Below are positions 21,712 to 32,358 of a DNA stretch of 64,000 nucleotides, piece after piece (within the stretch, counting starts at the first letter, position 1; the number at the start of each line of letters is the position of its first letter). The notes beneath the pieces are model-generated. The model was given only the letters and a program-made list of their open reading frames with translations, ran no database searches and was not told the origin of the DNA. Both the position numbers and the translations under genes were made by a program. The DNA is from Phellopilus nigrolimitatus (taxonomy: Eukaryota > Basidiomycota > Agaricomycetes > Hymenochaetales > Hymenochaetaceae): positions 372,001 to 436,000 of the forward strand of contig JAJOHG010000024.1 of the NCBI GenBank assembly GCA_021029095.1, given 5' to 3'.

Positions 21712-23409
21712 ATGCTTTCGTCGCAAGGGTCACGCTTTCTCGCAGCAGCTGCCGCCGTGAATGACGCCGCGAACGACGCCGTGGATCATATGTTTTCTGA
21801 GGGGTGCTTGGATGACCTGGTAGACGCGAAGGATGGCGGATTCTACGTCAGCACTATGGAGTGAGTCCTTCGAGCTCGCCTTCGGACGCCGATTATTAAA
21901 GGCAACCGTCTGTCGCGAAGGCTGAAAAATACTCTCTTACGAGGAAAGGCCGCTTTGCAAACTCTCAAGAAGCTGACGGCGGTACTCAATGCCCTATTGG
22001 AACTCTCGGAAGAGAACGTGACCGCCATCCAGACCAAGTTGCATCCATTGGTTTTGCAGGACGGCATCGACTCACTCCCCGACGACGTTCTATCCTTGGT
22101 GTTCGAATATTTCTGTGCAGATTGTGTCGACGACGAAGATGCACGCATGAACCTCCCTGTCACCCTTTCACTTCTCTCTCGTCGCTTTCGAAATCTCGCA
22201 TTGCACTTGCCTCGCATTTGGGCGAACATCAATCTTGGCTTAGTCAAATCCCATGGCCAGCTGGATACCTGGCTCTCACGGAGCAAATCATCCGTGCTGG
22301 ATCTAGAGATTTCGGGAGAAGTCCCAGAAGCGTTTCTCCAGAAGGTATCAAACGTGGCCGTTTTGTCGCGTCTTCAGACGTTGACTTTCAACACAGAGAC
22401 GACCAGCTATGGGCTGACAACAAAGCTCGTCAGAAATTTGCTTGACCACTTCGACGGGTTGTCCTTCCCCGACCTTGACCATCTTAACATAAGATTTGGC
22501 GGTTATTTCACGGAGTCGGAAGAAGGCCAGCCTATGTTTCGCCCGACATGGGATATGCCTAATCTTCGAAGCCTAACAGCATACAATATCATTCCCAAAC
22601 TGTTTTTGCCATCCCTTACCCATTGCGAATTGTCGATCGTTTCGTACGATGCAGGACCAGCAATCGGCAGTCCATTCCAACTGCTATCCTTCTTCCGGTC
22701 GACACCGAACTTGACGCATCTTACGCTGAGATTCGAATTTGTCTTGTTTCGTGAAATCGACTCTGAAGAGACAACACTTGTTGGCGTCACTAAACTCTCA
22801 AATCTTGAATCGTTATCGCTCAAAATCTTTGATGAAGTGGAGGCTGAAGGATGTCGAAATCTTCTGAACGACATAGACTTTCCTGTTCTGTCTCGGCTCA
22901 CAGCGGCATTTTACCTCGGGGAGGAGCAACCCTTAGGCGACTGGATCGAGTACGTATTATTTCACGTCAACGACATATCTAATGCGAAACCTCGTTATCC
23001 AATGTTGGAGGATCTCACTCTACTCTTTCGCGCGATGAGAAATGGTTCCGGCCCGTATTTTTTTGGCTGTTCCCTAGACTGCATTTCCAACCTGACACCA
23101 ACTCTTAAACATCTCACTATCGACGCCCCGTGCATTTCTTGCCCATTGAATACTTACCCCCCGGTTCCAAACCTCCGCACACTTACTCTGAGGAGAATAT
23201 TCGATCTTTATGACGGCTACATAGCTAACCTGATTGGCCAAGAGCGCTCTGGCGGACCATTGAGGGACACCTTCGAGAAGCTGGAAGTCGCGGGATGTCC
23301 TGAATTAGACCTGGAGGAATTGGAGAAGGTGCTGCCGAAGGCGAAGATCTGTTGGCGTGATCGCGCGCCGAAGTACGAGGATGACTACTATTATTTTACT
23401 GGATGGTAG
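21712..23409 (+). CDS. F-box/leucine-rich-type protein B
   Basis: Two exons: 21712-21860 (149 nt) and 21921-23409 (1,489 nt), 545 aa. The leader begins MLSSQGSRFLAAAAAVNDAA. The intron acceptor used (GCGAAG before GCTGAAAAAT) keeps the frame into LKNTLLRGKAALQTLKKL; the nearer AG would frameshift. The F-box is QDGIDSLPDDVLSLVFEYF followed by LSRRFRNLALHLPRIWANI. LRR-like repeats and the terminal motif FEKLEVAGCPELDLEELEK, WRDRAPKYE and a tyrosine-rich end follow. It is closest to the gene at 35153-36832 (nearly identical leader and F-box). It is a presumed SCF substrate receptor; the TIR/hairpin element ends only 163 bp upstream of its ATG. Confidence 0.92.
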
Positions 23410-24198
23410 AAGTAGGTAAGTTCAACGATAAATACTCCCTGTTCACTTATTAGCATCTGCGCTTTCCGCTGCATTATTATTCCAATCTCAACTGATGCAG
23501 AAACTAGAAGGTCGTCGAGAGTCTGGGGTTTCTTGGAATGCTCATGCTTTCAAACGTATGTATATTCCTCGATGGGGGGGGGGGGGGGGGGGAGGGGGGC
23601 GCTAGGTTGACGTCCAGTATGTTCCCATTACCGATGTTGGTCGAAGTCTTTGAAAATGCTGTTGCTACCATACGTTTTGCACTCGTTGATCAAATGTTTG
23701 GGATATTATTTGCTGATGATAAGAGATTGCCGTTGCTAGTTTGCACACGGCTGAGGCCGATAACATGGAGTCTTTCAAAGCATTTATATTTGTCGCAAAT
23801 GTATGCTATATGCCGTCTGCCTTCGGCTACGACGTATCGATCAGTCAGTCTTCCATCTCCTCGGTCAGCTGGCCTGTGGGCGACTTCATGAAGAAATGGC
23901 TGAGTTGAGGATCTGGACTAAGCCAAACACCCTTAATCGTCCTGAGCAATGAAGCCCAGAGGTTATCGCAGATCGAGGCAAGTAGCCTGGCGAGGGATGC
24001 ACTGCCCCAAATGCACGCCAGCGTCGATTGACTTTCCGGGGTCCCTGTAGCTGACGCCCGCGTTACCCGATAGTGGAGCAAGAGAGCCCGGGCACGGCAG
24101 ACCATAGGAACGCAATCTTGAATGCGCTCGCCAGCGCACATCTCCCCATATCGTAACCCCGAGCTCAGAAGCTTATACCTCTGGGATCCCTGATCCTC
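23410..24198. other. Intergenic region with a long G run
   Basis: About 790 bp between the convergent F-box gene B and ATG101. The first 80 bp after the F-box stop are shared with the flank at 36833-36960. A 19-base G homopolymer lies at 23574-23592. An open frame at 23845-24141 on the minus strand has no convincing domain. Confidence 0.5.
23574..23592 (+). repeat. 19-base G homopolymer
   Basis: G19 followed by A and six more G. It can form a G-quadruplex and is prone to length error in sequencing. Confidence 0.95.
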
Positions 24199-25114
24199 TC
24201 AAGCTTGAGCCTCCACGGAGGCGCCCGCGACGCGCACGGCGATGGTGAAAGGGAAAGGCGAGACGCCTGACGAGTTAGTGATGAGCGGGACGGCCGCACG
24301 GCCTCGCGTGGAGGCGGTGTGCGCGAGGATGGTGCGCAGGGCGGCGGAGAGCGAGGAAGAGAGCGTGCTGTTGAATGTCTGGCGTTCTATTTCCGGAGTC
24401 GAGGTTGTATACGTATGAGCGCCAGCAACGACAGGGAAAAGGGAGGGATACGCACCGCGCTCGGTCGTTGGTTGGCGTACTTCTGCGTTTATGACCCTGC
24501 GAAAAGACATCTGTTCAGTCTAAGCAGCCGAAAAAGGAGCAGGAAGCGTACCATTTCTCCCAGGGTATTTCCTCCTAAGGCACGTACACCGGTCAGCGCG
24601 GCATCGTAGAAAGTGCAGCGGGTAACTGACCTCGCCCATGGAGAACCACGTCTTCTTCGGCCGGCGCTCCGCGAAGGTGACCGTGATCTATGGGGGAAAT
24701 AAGAGAAAACCCAACAATGACAGGAAACGACGTGGACGCACCTTCCCAGACTTGTTTGCGCCGCTCTCGATACCTTTCCAGAACGCGTCGACCTTGTCCT
24801 CGACGAGCTGCTCTGTCTGCGCGTCCCGGATCCCCGGCTGGCCGACGCCACGCGTCAGTCCATTTCATCAACAGAGCCTGAATTTTGTATGGATTTAGAA
24901 ATACCATCGTGACGTCGAGCACCTCCATGGTCTGCGGCTTGATGGTGCCAAAGAGCCTGTGGAAGAGGATGGCGTGCAAGACGGCTTTGAGCACGTCCTT
25001 CGTCAGGAGCCTGTCCAGGACCTGCGCAATTTCTGATCAGCGACGGAGTCGGAGGAGAGGTAATCGAGTCTTGGTTACAAGGTCTATGGTGATTATGGGC
25101 TGCGCGTTATCCAT
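24199..25114 (-). CDS. ATG101: Autophagy-related protein 101
   Basis: Seven exons (25079-25114, 24905-25021, 24742-24837, 24631-24687, 24552-24574, 24456-24496, 24199-24386) add to 558 nt, 185 aa plus stop, in frame. The protein starts MDNAQPIITIDL and shows the HORMA-domain features of Atg101: LTKDVLKAVLHAILFHRLFG, TMEVLDVTMP, VTFAERRPKKTWFSMGEE, IPWEKWVINAEV and the C-terminal SGVSPFPFTIAVRVAG. Atg101 stabilises Atg13 in the ULK1/Atg1 autophagy-initiation complex in fungi that use it instead of Atg29-Atg31. It is divergent from CCT3, with 428 bp between the starts. Length is slightly below the usual about 200 aa. Confidence 0.92.
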
Positions 25115-25542
25115 GTCGTGGTCGTGGTCGGGGACGAAGAGTGGTCAAGATGGCACGCATACATACAAGGCGATTCGACAGCGTGACACGTGTATGTAAT
25201 ACACTGTTTTGAGTTTCCGAACCCAGATTATACCCGAAATGGGACTAACCCTTCCAAAGCTCGGATAGGAATAATACAATCAAGTCAAAAAATCCAATTT
25301 CTTTCCAGATTTCTGCTTTATTTCAGGTATCTATGGTACTGTGCTCTATGTACATAATCTTGAGCACGACAGAAGTTGCGTGAGCCGTCTTGGTGAAGAA
25401 ATCAGTTCTGTGAAAACCTGTCGTGACGAATGCATCCCATAAAAGGCGAATCTGTGACGACCGCAAGCTCTCTAACTCGCGTTTTGCGCGCACCGACGCG
25501 TTCAGCACCTTTTCTCCTCCCTCCTGCACGAATCTAAAAAAA
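25115..25542. promoter_or_regulatory. Divergent promoter region between ATG101 and CCT3
   Basis: This 428-bp region carries the promoters of both genes. It contains an ACACGTG box at 25187-25192 and a pyrimidine stretch (TTTTCTCCTCCCTCCTG) just before the CCT3 ATG. No TATA box is obvious. Confidence 0.45.
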
Positions 25543-27517
25543 ATGTCGGGACAAACGCCCGTCTTTGTAATGAGTATGTCGCTTGACCTGACTCTTGGAT
25601 TCCGCTAATGAGGATATCGACAGACACTGCGCCGGAGCGGCAGTCTGGCCGCAAAGCACAGGTTTCTAACATAACGGCAGCAAAAGTGCGTACGCACGTC
25701 GGGTATCGAGACGCTACTGACCCATGCTCTTTCAGACAGTCGCAGATGTGATACGAACATGTCTTGGTCCGAAAGCCATGCTCAAAATGATACTCGATCC
25801 GATGGGCGGCATCCTGTGAGTCCCATCCGCTGCACGAACGCGACCTGCCTGGACTTATGCGCCGTTTTTTCCTTAGGCTCACGAACGACGGAAATGCTAT
25901 TTTGCGCGAGATCGACGTCGCCCATCCCGCTGCGAAGAACATGATCGAGCTCAGTAGGACGCAGGACGAGGAGTGCGGCGACGGCACGACGAGTGTCATT
26001 ATTCTTGGTGCGTGTCGCGTCTAGTCTGCGAACGCCAAGTACTCACATCCAGGCAGCCGGCGAGATCCTCGCACAATCCCTCCCGCAGCTCGAACGCAGC
26101 ATACACCCCGTAGTCATCATCTCCGCCTTCAACAAGGCCCTGTCCGCCGCGCTCGACGTCATCGACCGCATCTCGATCCCCATCGACACAGCGAGCGACG
26201 ACGACATGCTCGCGCTCATTAAGACCTCCATCGGAACCAAGTTCGTCGTGCGTTGGTCCGAGCTCATGTGCCGCCTGGCTCTGCAGGCCGTACGCACCGT
26301 CGCTCAGAGCGACGATGCCGGCGTGCCGACGACCGTCGACATCAAGCGCTACGCGCGCGTCGAGAAGGTACCTGGCGGTGAGATCGAGGACTCGCGCGTG
26401 CTCGCGGGCGTCATGCTCAACAAGGACGTCACGCACCCGAAGATGCGCCGCCGCATCGCGCGCCCGCGCATCGTCCTGCTCGACTGCCCGCTGGAATACA
26501 AAAAGGGCGAGAGCCAGACGAACATCGAGATCAGCCAGGCGGACGATTGGAACCGCGTCCTGCAGATCGAGGAGGAGCAGGTCAAGGCGCTCTGCGACAA
26601 GATCATCGAGTTCAAGCCGGATCTCGTCTTCACGGAAAAGGGCGTGTCGGACCTCGCGCAGCACTACCTGCTCAAGGCGGACATCACCGCCCTGCGCCGC
26701 GTGCGCAAGTCGGACAACAACCGCATCGCGCGTGCGGTCGGCGCGACGATCGTCAACCGCGTCGAGGACCTGCGCGAGGCGGACGTCGGCACGCGGTGCG
26801 GGCTCTTCAACGTCGAGAAGATCGGCGACGAGTACTTCACCTTCCTCACCGAGTGCGACCGCCCGAAGGCGTGCACCATCCTCCTCCGCGGGCCGTCCAA
26901 GGACATCCTCAACGAGATCGACCGCAACCTCGCGGACGCCATGGCCGTCGCGCGCAACGCCGTCTTCAATCCCCGCCTCGCGCCCGGCGGCGGCGCGACC
27001 GAGATGGCCGTCAGCGTTGCGCTCCATGTGAAGGCGCGCAGCATCACGGGCGTCGAGGGCTGGCCCTTCCGTGCCGTCGCGGACGCCATGGAGGTTATCC
27101 CACGCACTCTCGTTCAGAACGCGGGCGGGAACGCCATCAGGGTCCTCACTGAGCTACGCGTACGCCTACTTTTATTTTCTCATTTGAATGGACGTCTCTT
27201 ACACGCTTTGTGCAGGCAAAACACGCCGCCGGCGAGCACTCCTGGGGCATCAACGGTGACACTGGCAAGCCCGCCGACATGAAAACCTACGGGCTCTACG
27301 AGTCCGCCAGCGTTAAGGTTCTCTTGTCCTTTCCTTCCGTCCGTCTCAATATAATCTAACATCACATTTTCTCACGCAGGTCCAAATTCTCAAAACGGCC
27401 ATCGAGGCCGCACGCATGCTCCTCCGCGTCGACGACGTCGTGCAGGCCGTGCGCAAGGAGCGGCCGCAGCAGGGGCAGGAACAGCAGGGCCCGCCACCCG
27501 AGGAGATGGAGGGCTGA
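25543..27517 (+). CDS. CCT3: T-complex protein 1 subunit gamma (CCT3)
   Basis: Seven exons (25543-25573, 25624-25685, 25736-25815, 25877-26007, 26057-27159, 27216-27317, 27380-27517) total 1,647 nt or 548 aa. Group II chaperonin landmarks are clear: [39 protein letters not shown], the ATPase motif ECGDGTTSV followed by LAGEIL, and [10 protein letters not shown] with [19 protein letters not shown]. Wording such as [20 protein letters not shown] and [18 protein letters not shown] identifies the gamma subunit. CCT folds actin, tubulin and WD-repeat proteins in the cytosol. The large exon is very GC-rich at third positions, which creates long false frames on the opposite strand. The acceptor before exon 5 is AGGCAG, not the AG four bases earlier. 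Confidence 0.97.
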
Positions 27518-27832
27518 TTGATTCCAGGACGAAAAGGGAGGAAATGATGACAGGCAGGCAGCATATAACATACATCTGTGACAAATAGAAATACTTCGAA
27601 AGAATTTTATGGCGTCTGCTTCAGCCAATGGCCGCTACGTAGGATTCCCGGCACCCGCTTTCGACCCCCGGCGCCTTTTATTTTACAATACATTCTCCAC
27701 GCTTGGACTAACTGTGTCAAAATCGCCGATGAACAAGAGTCAGGGTAGAAAATAACTGAAGATGGGAAACAAGAAGGATAGTCAGTAAAATGAGAATTGA
27801 AAGGAGCTCGAGCTCTCACCTCGCATACGTCC
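27518..27832. other. Intergenic region between convergent CCT3 and F-box gene C
   Basis: About 315 bp carrying two 3' regions. No gene or motif recognised. Confidence 0.4.
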
Positions 27833-29407
27833 CTAGGAAAAATCAAAAAATGTCTTGCGGAAATTTGGTTTAAACCGCGGTGCGCGTTCCAGGAGGCAGT
27901 ACTTCTCCTTCGGCAACGCCTTCTCCAGTATGTAAAAATCAGGCACCCAACATCCCGCGATCTCGAGCCTTTCAAATGTTTCCGGACACATCCCGTCGCA
28001 GCAGTTTATCAGATGTTTCACAAACGTCACGCAGAGCAAGCTCACCCCTCTGATCGTGAGCGTACGCAGCTGCGGATAGGGACCCTCCCAGCATGGCTCC
28101 CAGCATAGCTGGGGAGAAAAGACCCGCTCGACATCGATGGTCAAATGCTTCAGGGAAGGGGCGAGCTTGTCGATATTTAAAAGAGGCGATCCGAGTCCTG
28201 CAGTTCTATCCCTCGGGATTACGAGCGTTAGGTCTTCTAAAACCGGGTAACGCGGGCGCTCGATCGCACCGCGTATGTAGTGAAATAAGACGGAGTCGAC
28301 CCATTCGTCGCCAGGCTTAGAAGTTGACAGGACCAAATCGGATTGTCTGAGATAGAGTGTTGCAGTGAGTTTTAGAAGAGCAGGAAAATCCATATGATCC
28401 ATCAAATTCCGGAATCCATCGACAGCCCGTTCCCTATCAAAGACCTCGAGGGCCCATTCCCTACCAAAGACCTCGAGGGAGAAAGATTGGAGATTAGGAA
28501 GAACCGCGACATTGGTATTCGAGAGGGTGGTAGAGGGGGTCCCGAACGAGAAGTGTGCAAAACGAAGGGTAAGGCATCTCAAATTGGGCGACAGTTTCAG
28601 GAAATCGAGCAACCTAGCATGGTCGACTACGACCAAGCGATGTATTGCAGAAACGAAGGAAATTTCGCAAGAGGTAAGACGATTTTCAGACGGAGAGCTA
28701 GGGATGATGTTGTACAGTGATAAATTTCGAAGCTTTGGCATCCTCCAAGATAAATCGGGATTGGGTAGCTTTTCGTATGACTCTACAAAATGATAGTCAT
28801 AGTACAGGCTGACGCTTTCGAGTAAAGAGAATGTTTGGTCAAAAAACTCGACGATCTTGGCGTTTTTCTGAAGGTTGAATTTGGTAATGTCGAAGTCGAA
28901 TGTCTGCCAACGAGATGAGAGTGACTCGTTGGTGATTAAGGCTAATAAATGCTCGGGGGACCCTGGGGAGATCTTCAAATAAAGCCCGACATTCTTACTT
29001 CGTGAAAGAAAGCATTCCAAAAGTTCTGGGGATCTCTTGGATGTGAGGCTGATAGTGGACCATATCCGGGGTAGCTTTAATGCTATCTTCCGAAAGCGAC
29101 GGCAGACGTGCGAGACGACGAGGGGTTCTCTCGGGCATGTGCCGACACAGAAACTTTCAAACACCAAGGCTAGGATATCGTCTGGGAGCGATGCGAAGCC
29201 TTTCTGAAAGGCCAACTTTGCTTGTACGGCGCTCCCGATCTCTTCTAAAAGTACCCGTAAGGCATTAAGTCGAGTAACCCTACCGCGCATGGCGGCAGCT
29301 GCGGCAGTGATGCGGACCACTCGTACTCGTGAGGGAAACATGGCGATGGGCGGAGCGTCGTGTCTTTCATGAGCTGTTCGATGACGGCGCTGAGCAGAGG
29401 GGTACAT
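27833..29407 (-). CDS. F-box/leucine-rich-type protein C (single exon, diverged)
   Basis: One uninterrupted frame of 524 aa. After a basic N-terminus with an alanine run (VRITAAAAAMRGRV), the F-box is FQKGFASLPDDILALVFESF followed by VSHVCRRFRKIALKLPRIW. LRR-like segments and a shortened family C-terminus (FERLEIAGCW, LEKALPKEKY, ERAPRFK) follow. It lacks the separate 149-nt first exon of its relatives, and the end differs, so it is an older branch of the same family. A TATA box lies at 29508-29515 and a CACGTG at 29657-29662. A GREW/DRE-type duplicated heptad around ALEVFDRE appears in the middle, a small internal repeat. Confidence 0.88.
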   Translation of the reverse strand: MYPSAQRRHRTAHERHDAPPIAMFPSRVRVVRITAAAAAMRGRVTRLNALRVLLEEIGSAVQAKLAFQKGFASLPDDILALVFESFCVGTCPREPLVVSHVCRRFRKIALKLPRIWSTISLTSKRSPELLECFLSRSKNVGLYLKISPGSPEHLLALITNESLSSRWQTFDFDITKFNLQKNAKIVEFFDQTFSLLESVSLYYDYHFVESYEKLPNPDLSWRMPKLRNLSLYNIIPSSPSENRLTSCEISFVSAIHRLVVVDHARLLDFLKLSPNLRCLTLRFAHFSFGTPSTTLSNTNVAVLPNLQSFSLEVFGREWALEVFDRERAVDGFRNLMDHMDFPALLKLTATLYLRQSDLVLSTSKPGDEWVDSVLFHYIRGAIERPRYPVLEDLTLVIPRDRTAGLGSPLLNIDKLAPSLKHLTIDVERVFSPQLCWEPCWEGPYPQLRTLTIRGVSLLCVTFVKHLINCCDGMCPETFERLEIAGCWVPDFYILEKALPKEKYCLLERAPRFKPNFRKTFFDFS

Positions 29408-29507
29408 GTAGTTTTTCTCGAGCGACGAGTGTAGCTCGAGTGATGGTATGGAAAGATCGAGTGAGTAAGAGACCGCAGGAGACCCATTATGGATGGATGT
29501 AACTCAG

Positions 29508-29515
29508 CTTTTATA
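29508..29515 (-). promoter_or_regulatory. TATA box of F-box gene C
   Basis: TATAAAAG on the minus strand, about 100 bp upstream of ATG 29407. Confidence 0.55.
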
Positions 29516-29656
29516 GCGATGCTTGGATATGTGGGTGACTAAGGCTTGACCTGAGTTCCTTTATGCTCCAATGCGCAGAGGAAGATGACTGTAGGGCTGC
29601 GAGAGCAGGCCATCACATCAGTTCTCACCGGAGGCACACAGCCACTCATGCAAAGT

Positions 29657-29662
29657 CACGTG
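29657..29662. promoter_or_regulatory. CACGTG E-box upstream of F-box gene C
   Basis: TCACGTG about 250 bp upstream of ATG 29407; same heptamer as at the other F-box paralogues. Confidence 0.4.
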
Positions 29663-30312
29663 CGTTTTGGGGGCCTATGCCCCGTAGCTACTAGTAGTTA
29701 GTACTAGAAAAAAGAGTATTATTTTATTTTATTGAACGAACGGATAGCCTATTAACTGGAAGGATCGCATTAGTGCTCGAAGTTAAGTATTGACGATTGT
29801 GCATGGATTCTCGAAGGGCAAACCACTGCGAAGGAGCTCATACAGTAGAGATGTCGTTTCTATCAACTGACACAATATTCGTAGTTCGTCTTTCCAGCTC
29901 TTAGAAGCTAGACGCTTTCATCCGATATCTTACTCGACTGCACTATGTCAGGCAACATTTTCATCGAGTTTTGATGGTCGAGTGCGCTACCGGTGACAGC
30001 AATAGCATTTTCACAGGCTTTGATCCACATCGGCAATGAGAATACACTGCAAGTCAATCAGCGTCCCCATTGCGAAATATATATACGTTTGAAATCCTTT
30101 CGTGAATGAGCATCCCGATAACCACGAAACTCCTGGCTACTCATTTCCAACTTCCGGGCCGCGTTGCATCACAGAGTTCACTTCGTTTCCGGACCAACGT
30201 GTTAGTAGCAGCAAACCTAAGACTAGCAGAATACTTCTGCGTGGAGCGCGAATGCTAGTGAGCAAGCAAGATACACAAACTCAGTATCGTTTACATTACC
30301 GACATCCACTGT

Positions 30313-31994
30313 TCAGTTCGGGTCATAGTCGCCCTCGTACTTCGGCGCGCGATCACGCCAACAGATCTTCGTCTTCGGCAGCGCCTTCTCCAACGCTTCC
30401 AGGTCCAGATCGGGACATCCCGCGATTTCCAGCCTCTCGAAAGCGTCTTGTCCACTGGAGGGCTTCTGGCCTATCAGGTCAGTCACGTAGCTGTCGGAAA
30501 GATCGAATAATCTCCTCAGAGTGAGTGTGCGGAGGTTTGGATAAGAAGAGTAAGATTGTAATGGGGAAGGGATGGTCGGGGCGTCGATTGTGAGGTGTTT
30601 AAGTGCCGGCGCCAAATTGGAAATGCAAGCTAGCGGCGAGTTATCGTTCATCGGGTCGCGGTGGCCGTTCATCGCGCGGAAGAGCAGAGTAAGATCCTCC
30701 AACATTGGATAACGAACTTTGATGCCCTTGCGATCATCGTCGACGTTGAATAGGACGTACTCAATCCAGCCGTCCCGAGATTTCTCTTCGGCGAGATAAA
30801 ATGCCACTGTGAGCCGAGACAGAGCAGGAAAGTGTGTGTGGTTCATGAGTTGTCGATATTCTTCAGCATTCACTTCATGGAGGATTTTTAGCGAAAACGA
30901 CTCGAGATTCGTAAGCGCAGTGACGCCGACAGATTTCGCCTCTTCAGCATTCATTCCAGGAAATGAAACAGATTCAAATCTCAGCGCAAGATGCCTCAAC
31001 TTCGGCGTCGACCGGAAGAACGATAGCAGCTGGAATGGATTGCCGATTATTGGATCTGATTTGTACGAAACGAACGATAATTCGCAATGCGTAAGGAATG
31101 ATAAAGAAGACTGCTTGGGAATGATGTTGTACGCCATAAGACTTCGGAGATTAGGCATATCCCATGTCGGACATAAAAGAGCCTGGTTTTCATCCGACTC
31201 CGTGATATAATCGGAAAATGCCATACCAAGATGCTCGAGGGCGGGGAAGGACAACCCGTCGAAGTGGTTATAAAGATCTTCGGCGAGCATTTTCTCTTCG
31301 CCGATGTAACCAAGCGTCTCGATCGGATTGAGACTGAGAGTCTGCACACGCGAACAAACTGATACGTCTGCAATCTTCGGGAAATATTCGTCCCGGTCGT
31401 CAGAAACCATTATATCCAGCTTCGATCCTTTGCTCCTTGAAAGCCAGGTATCCAGCTGGTCATGAGATTGGATAGAGCGAAAGTCGATCTTCGTCCAGAT
31501 TCGAGATAGCGTCAGAGCTATCCTCCGGAAGCGACGAGAGACATGAGAAAGAATGGCGGGCTCCTTTGGACCTGCATCTTTGTCGACACATAGGCATTCG
31601 AATATCACGGCTAGAACATGGTCTGGAAGCGTGTCGATACCATCCTGTAAGACTAACGAATTCAGCTTGGGCTGGATGGCGTCCATGGTCTCTTCCGAGA
31701 GATCCAACAGATTATTGAGTACCGTTCTCAATTTCTTGAGAGTCCGAAAAGCGGCCTTCCCCCGCGAGAGCGTATCTTTGAACCTGAGTTTGCATCAGTT
31801 GGCTGTCTTCAATAATCAGCGGTCACGAAAGGAACAGAGAGGACTCACATCAAGGTACCTACAGGAAAATTCGGTTCTGCGTCCGTCAAGTCATCCAAGG
31901 GCCCAACATCAAACAGGCGGTACATGGCCTCGTTCGCAGCATCGTTCACGGCGGTAACTGCTGCTGAAAAGCGTGACTCTTGCGAGGAAAGCAT
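30313..31994 (-). CDS. F-box/leucine-rich-type protein D
   Basis: Two exons on the minus strand: 31849-31994 (146 nt) and 30313-31783 (1,471 nt), 538 aa. The leader is MLSSQESRFSAAVTAVNDAA; the phase-2 intron joins TTGAT to GTTCAAAG. The F-box is QDGIDTLPDHVLAVIFECL followed by VSRRFRRIALTLSRIWTKI. LRR-like repeats are followed by FERLEIAGCPDLDLEALEK and WRDRAPKYEGDY. It is an intact member of the two-exon subfamily, in opposite orientation to genes A, B and E. A CACGTG lies at 32167-32172, 173 bp upstream. Likely a substrate receptor of an SCF ubiquitin ligase; target unknown. Confidence 0.92.
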
Positions 31995-32358
31995 AGCGAC
32001 GGTGCTTTCTGCCGGCTCTTAACAGTTAAATTGATGCAGAAGAGGGCCGTGTGGAAGATGAAGCCGCCTCCGAGAGTGTGAGGATTATTTGAGAGTGAGT
32101 ATGAAAAAAAGGAGGTGAGAGTCATTTTCAGGTTGCCAAGCGAACATTACAAGTCGCGGTCGAGGTCACGTGTGATGCCGGAGGTTCATATGTCCGCGGC
32201 CCTGGTTTCGGCAGTAAATTTCCTCACGACGCAAGACCATGTCAATTGTGAAATAATCAAAAAAGACACATGTCAAAACTATTTAGAACTGATTCTGGGA
32301 TTAAATGTCGTGGATTGTGTTCTTTTTTCACTTTTTCAAAAGCCCGGATATCCAGGCT
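31995..32358. other. Intergenic region upstream of F-box gene D, 3' of the hydrolase gene
   Basis: About 360 bp with a CACGTG at 32167-32172. A GTCGAGGTCACGTGTGATGCC stretch resembles the CATGTCACGTGCGACGCC stretch upstream of F-box gene A, so these promoters are probably related. Confidence 0.5.
32167..32172. promoter_or_regulatory. CACGTG E-box upstream of F-box gene D
   Basis: TCACGTG 173 bp upstream of ATG 31994. Confidence 0.45.

Larger units (their letters stand above)
29408..30312. other. Intergenic region between F-box genes C and D
   Basis: About 900 bp. It holds the promoter of gene C (TATA 29508-29515, CACGTG 29657-29662) and the 3' side of gene D. A short palindromic stretch around GCTACTAGTAGTTAGTACTA lies near 29687-29706. 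No gene recognised. Confidence 0.4.

Noticed and set aside
23845..24141. 98-codon minus-strand frame with WASLLR and an ICDNLW segment slightly like an F-box helix
   Set aside because: The resemblance is a few residues only, no LRR part follows, and no flank homology to the F-box duplication was seen.
25999..27027. 342-codon open frame antisense to CCT3, plus long frames in other phases at 26315-27031 and 26547-27152
   Set aside because: They overlap the large GC-rich CCT3 exon. Third-position GC bias removes stop codons in the other frames; the translations are low-complexity Arg/Ala/Ser runs with no domain.
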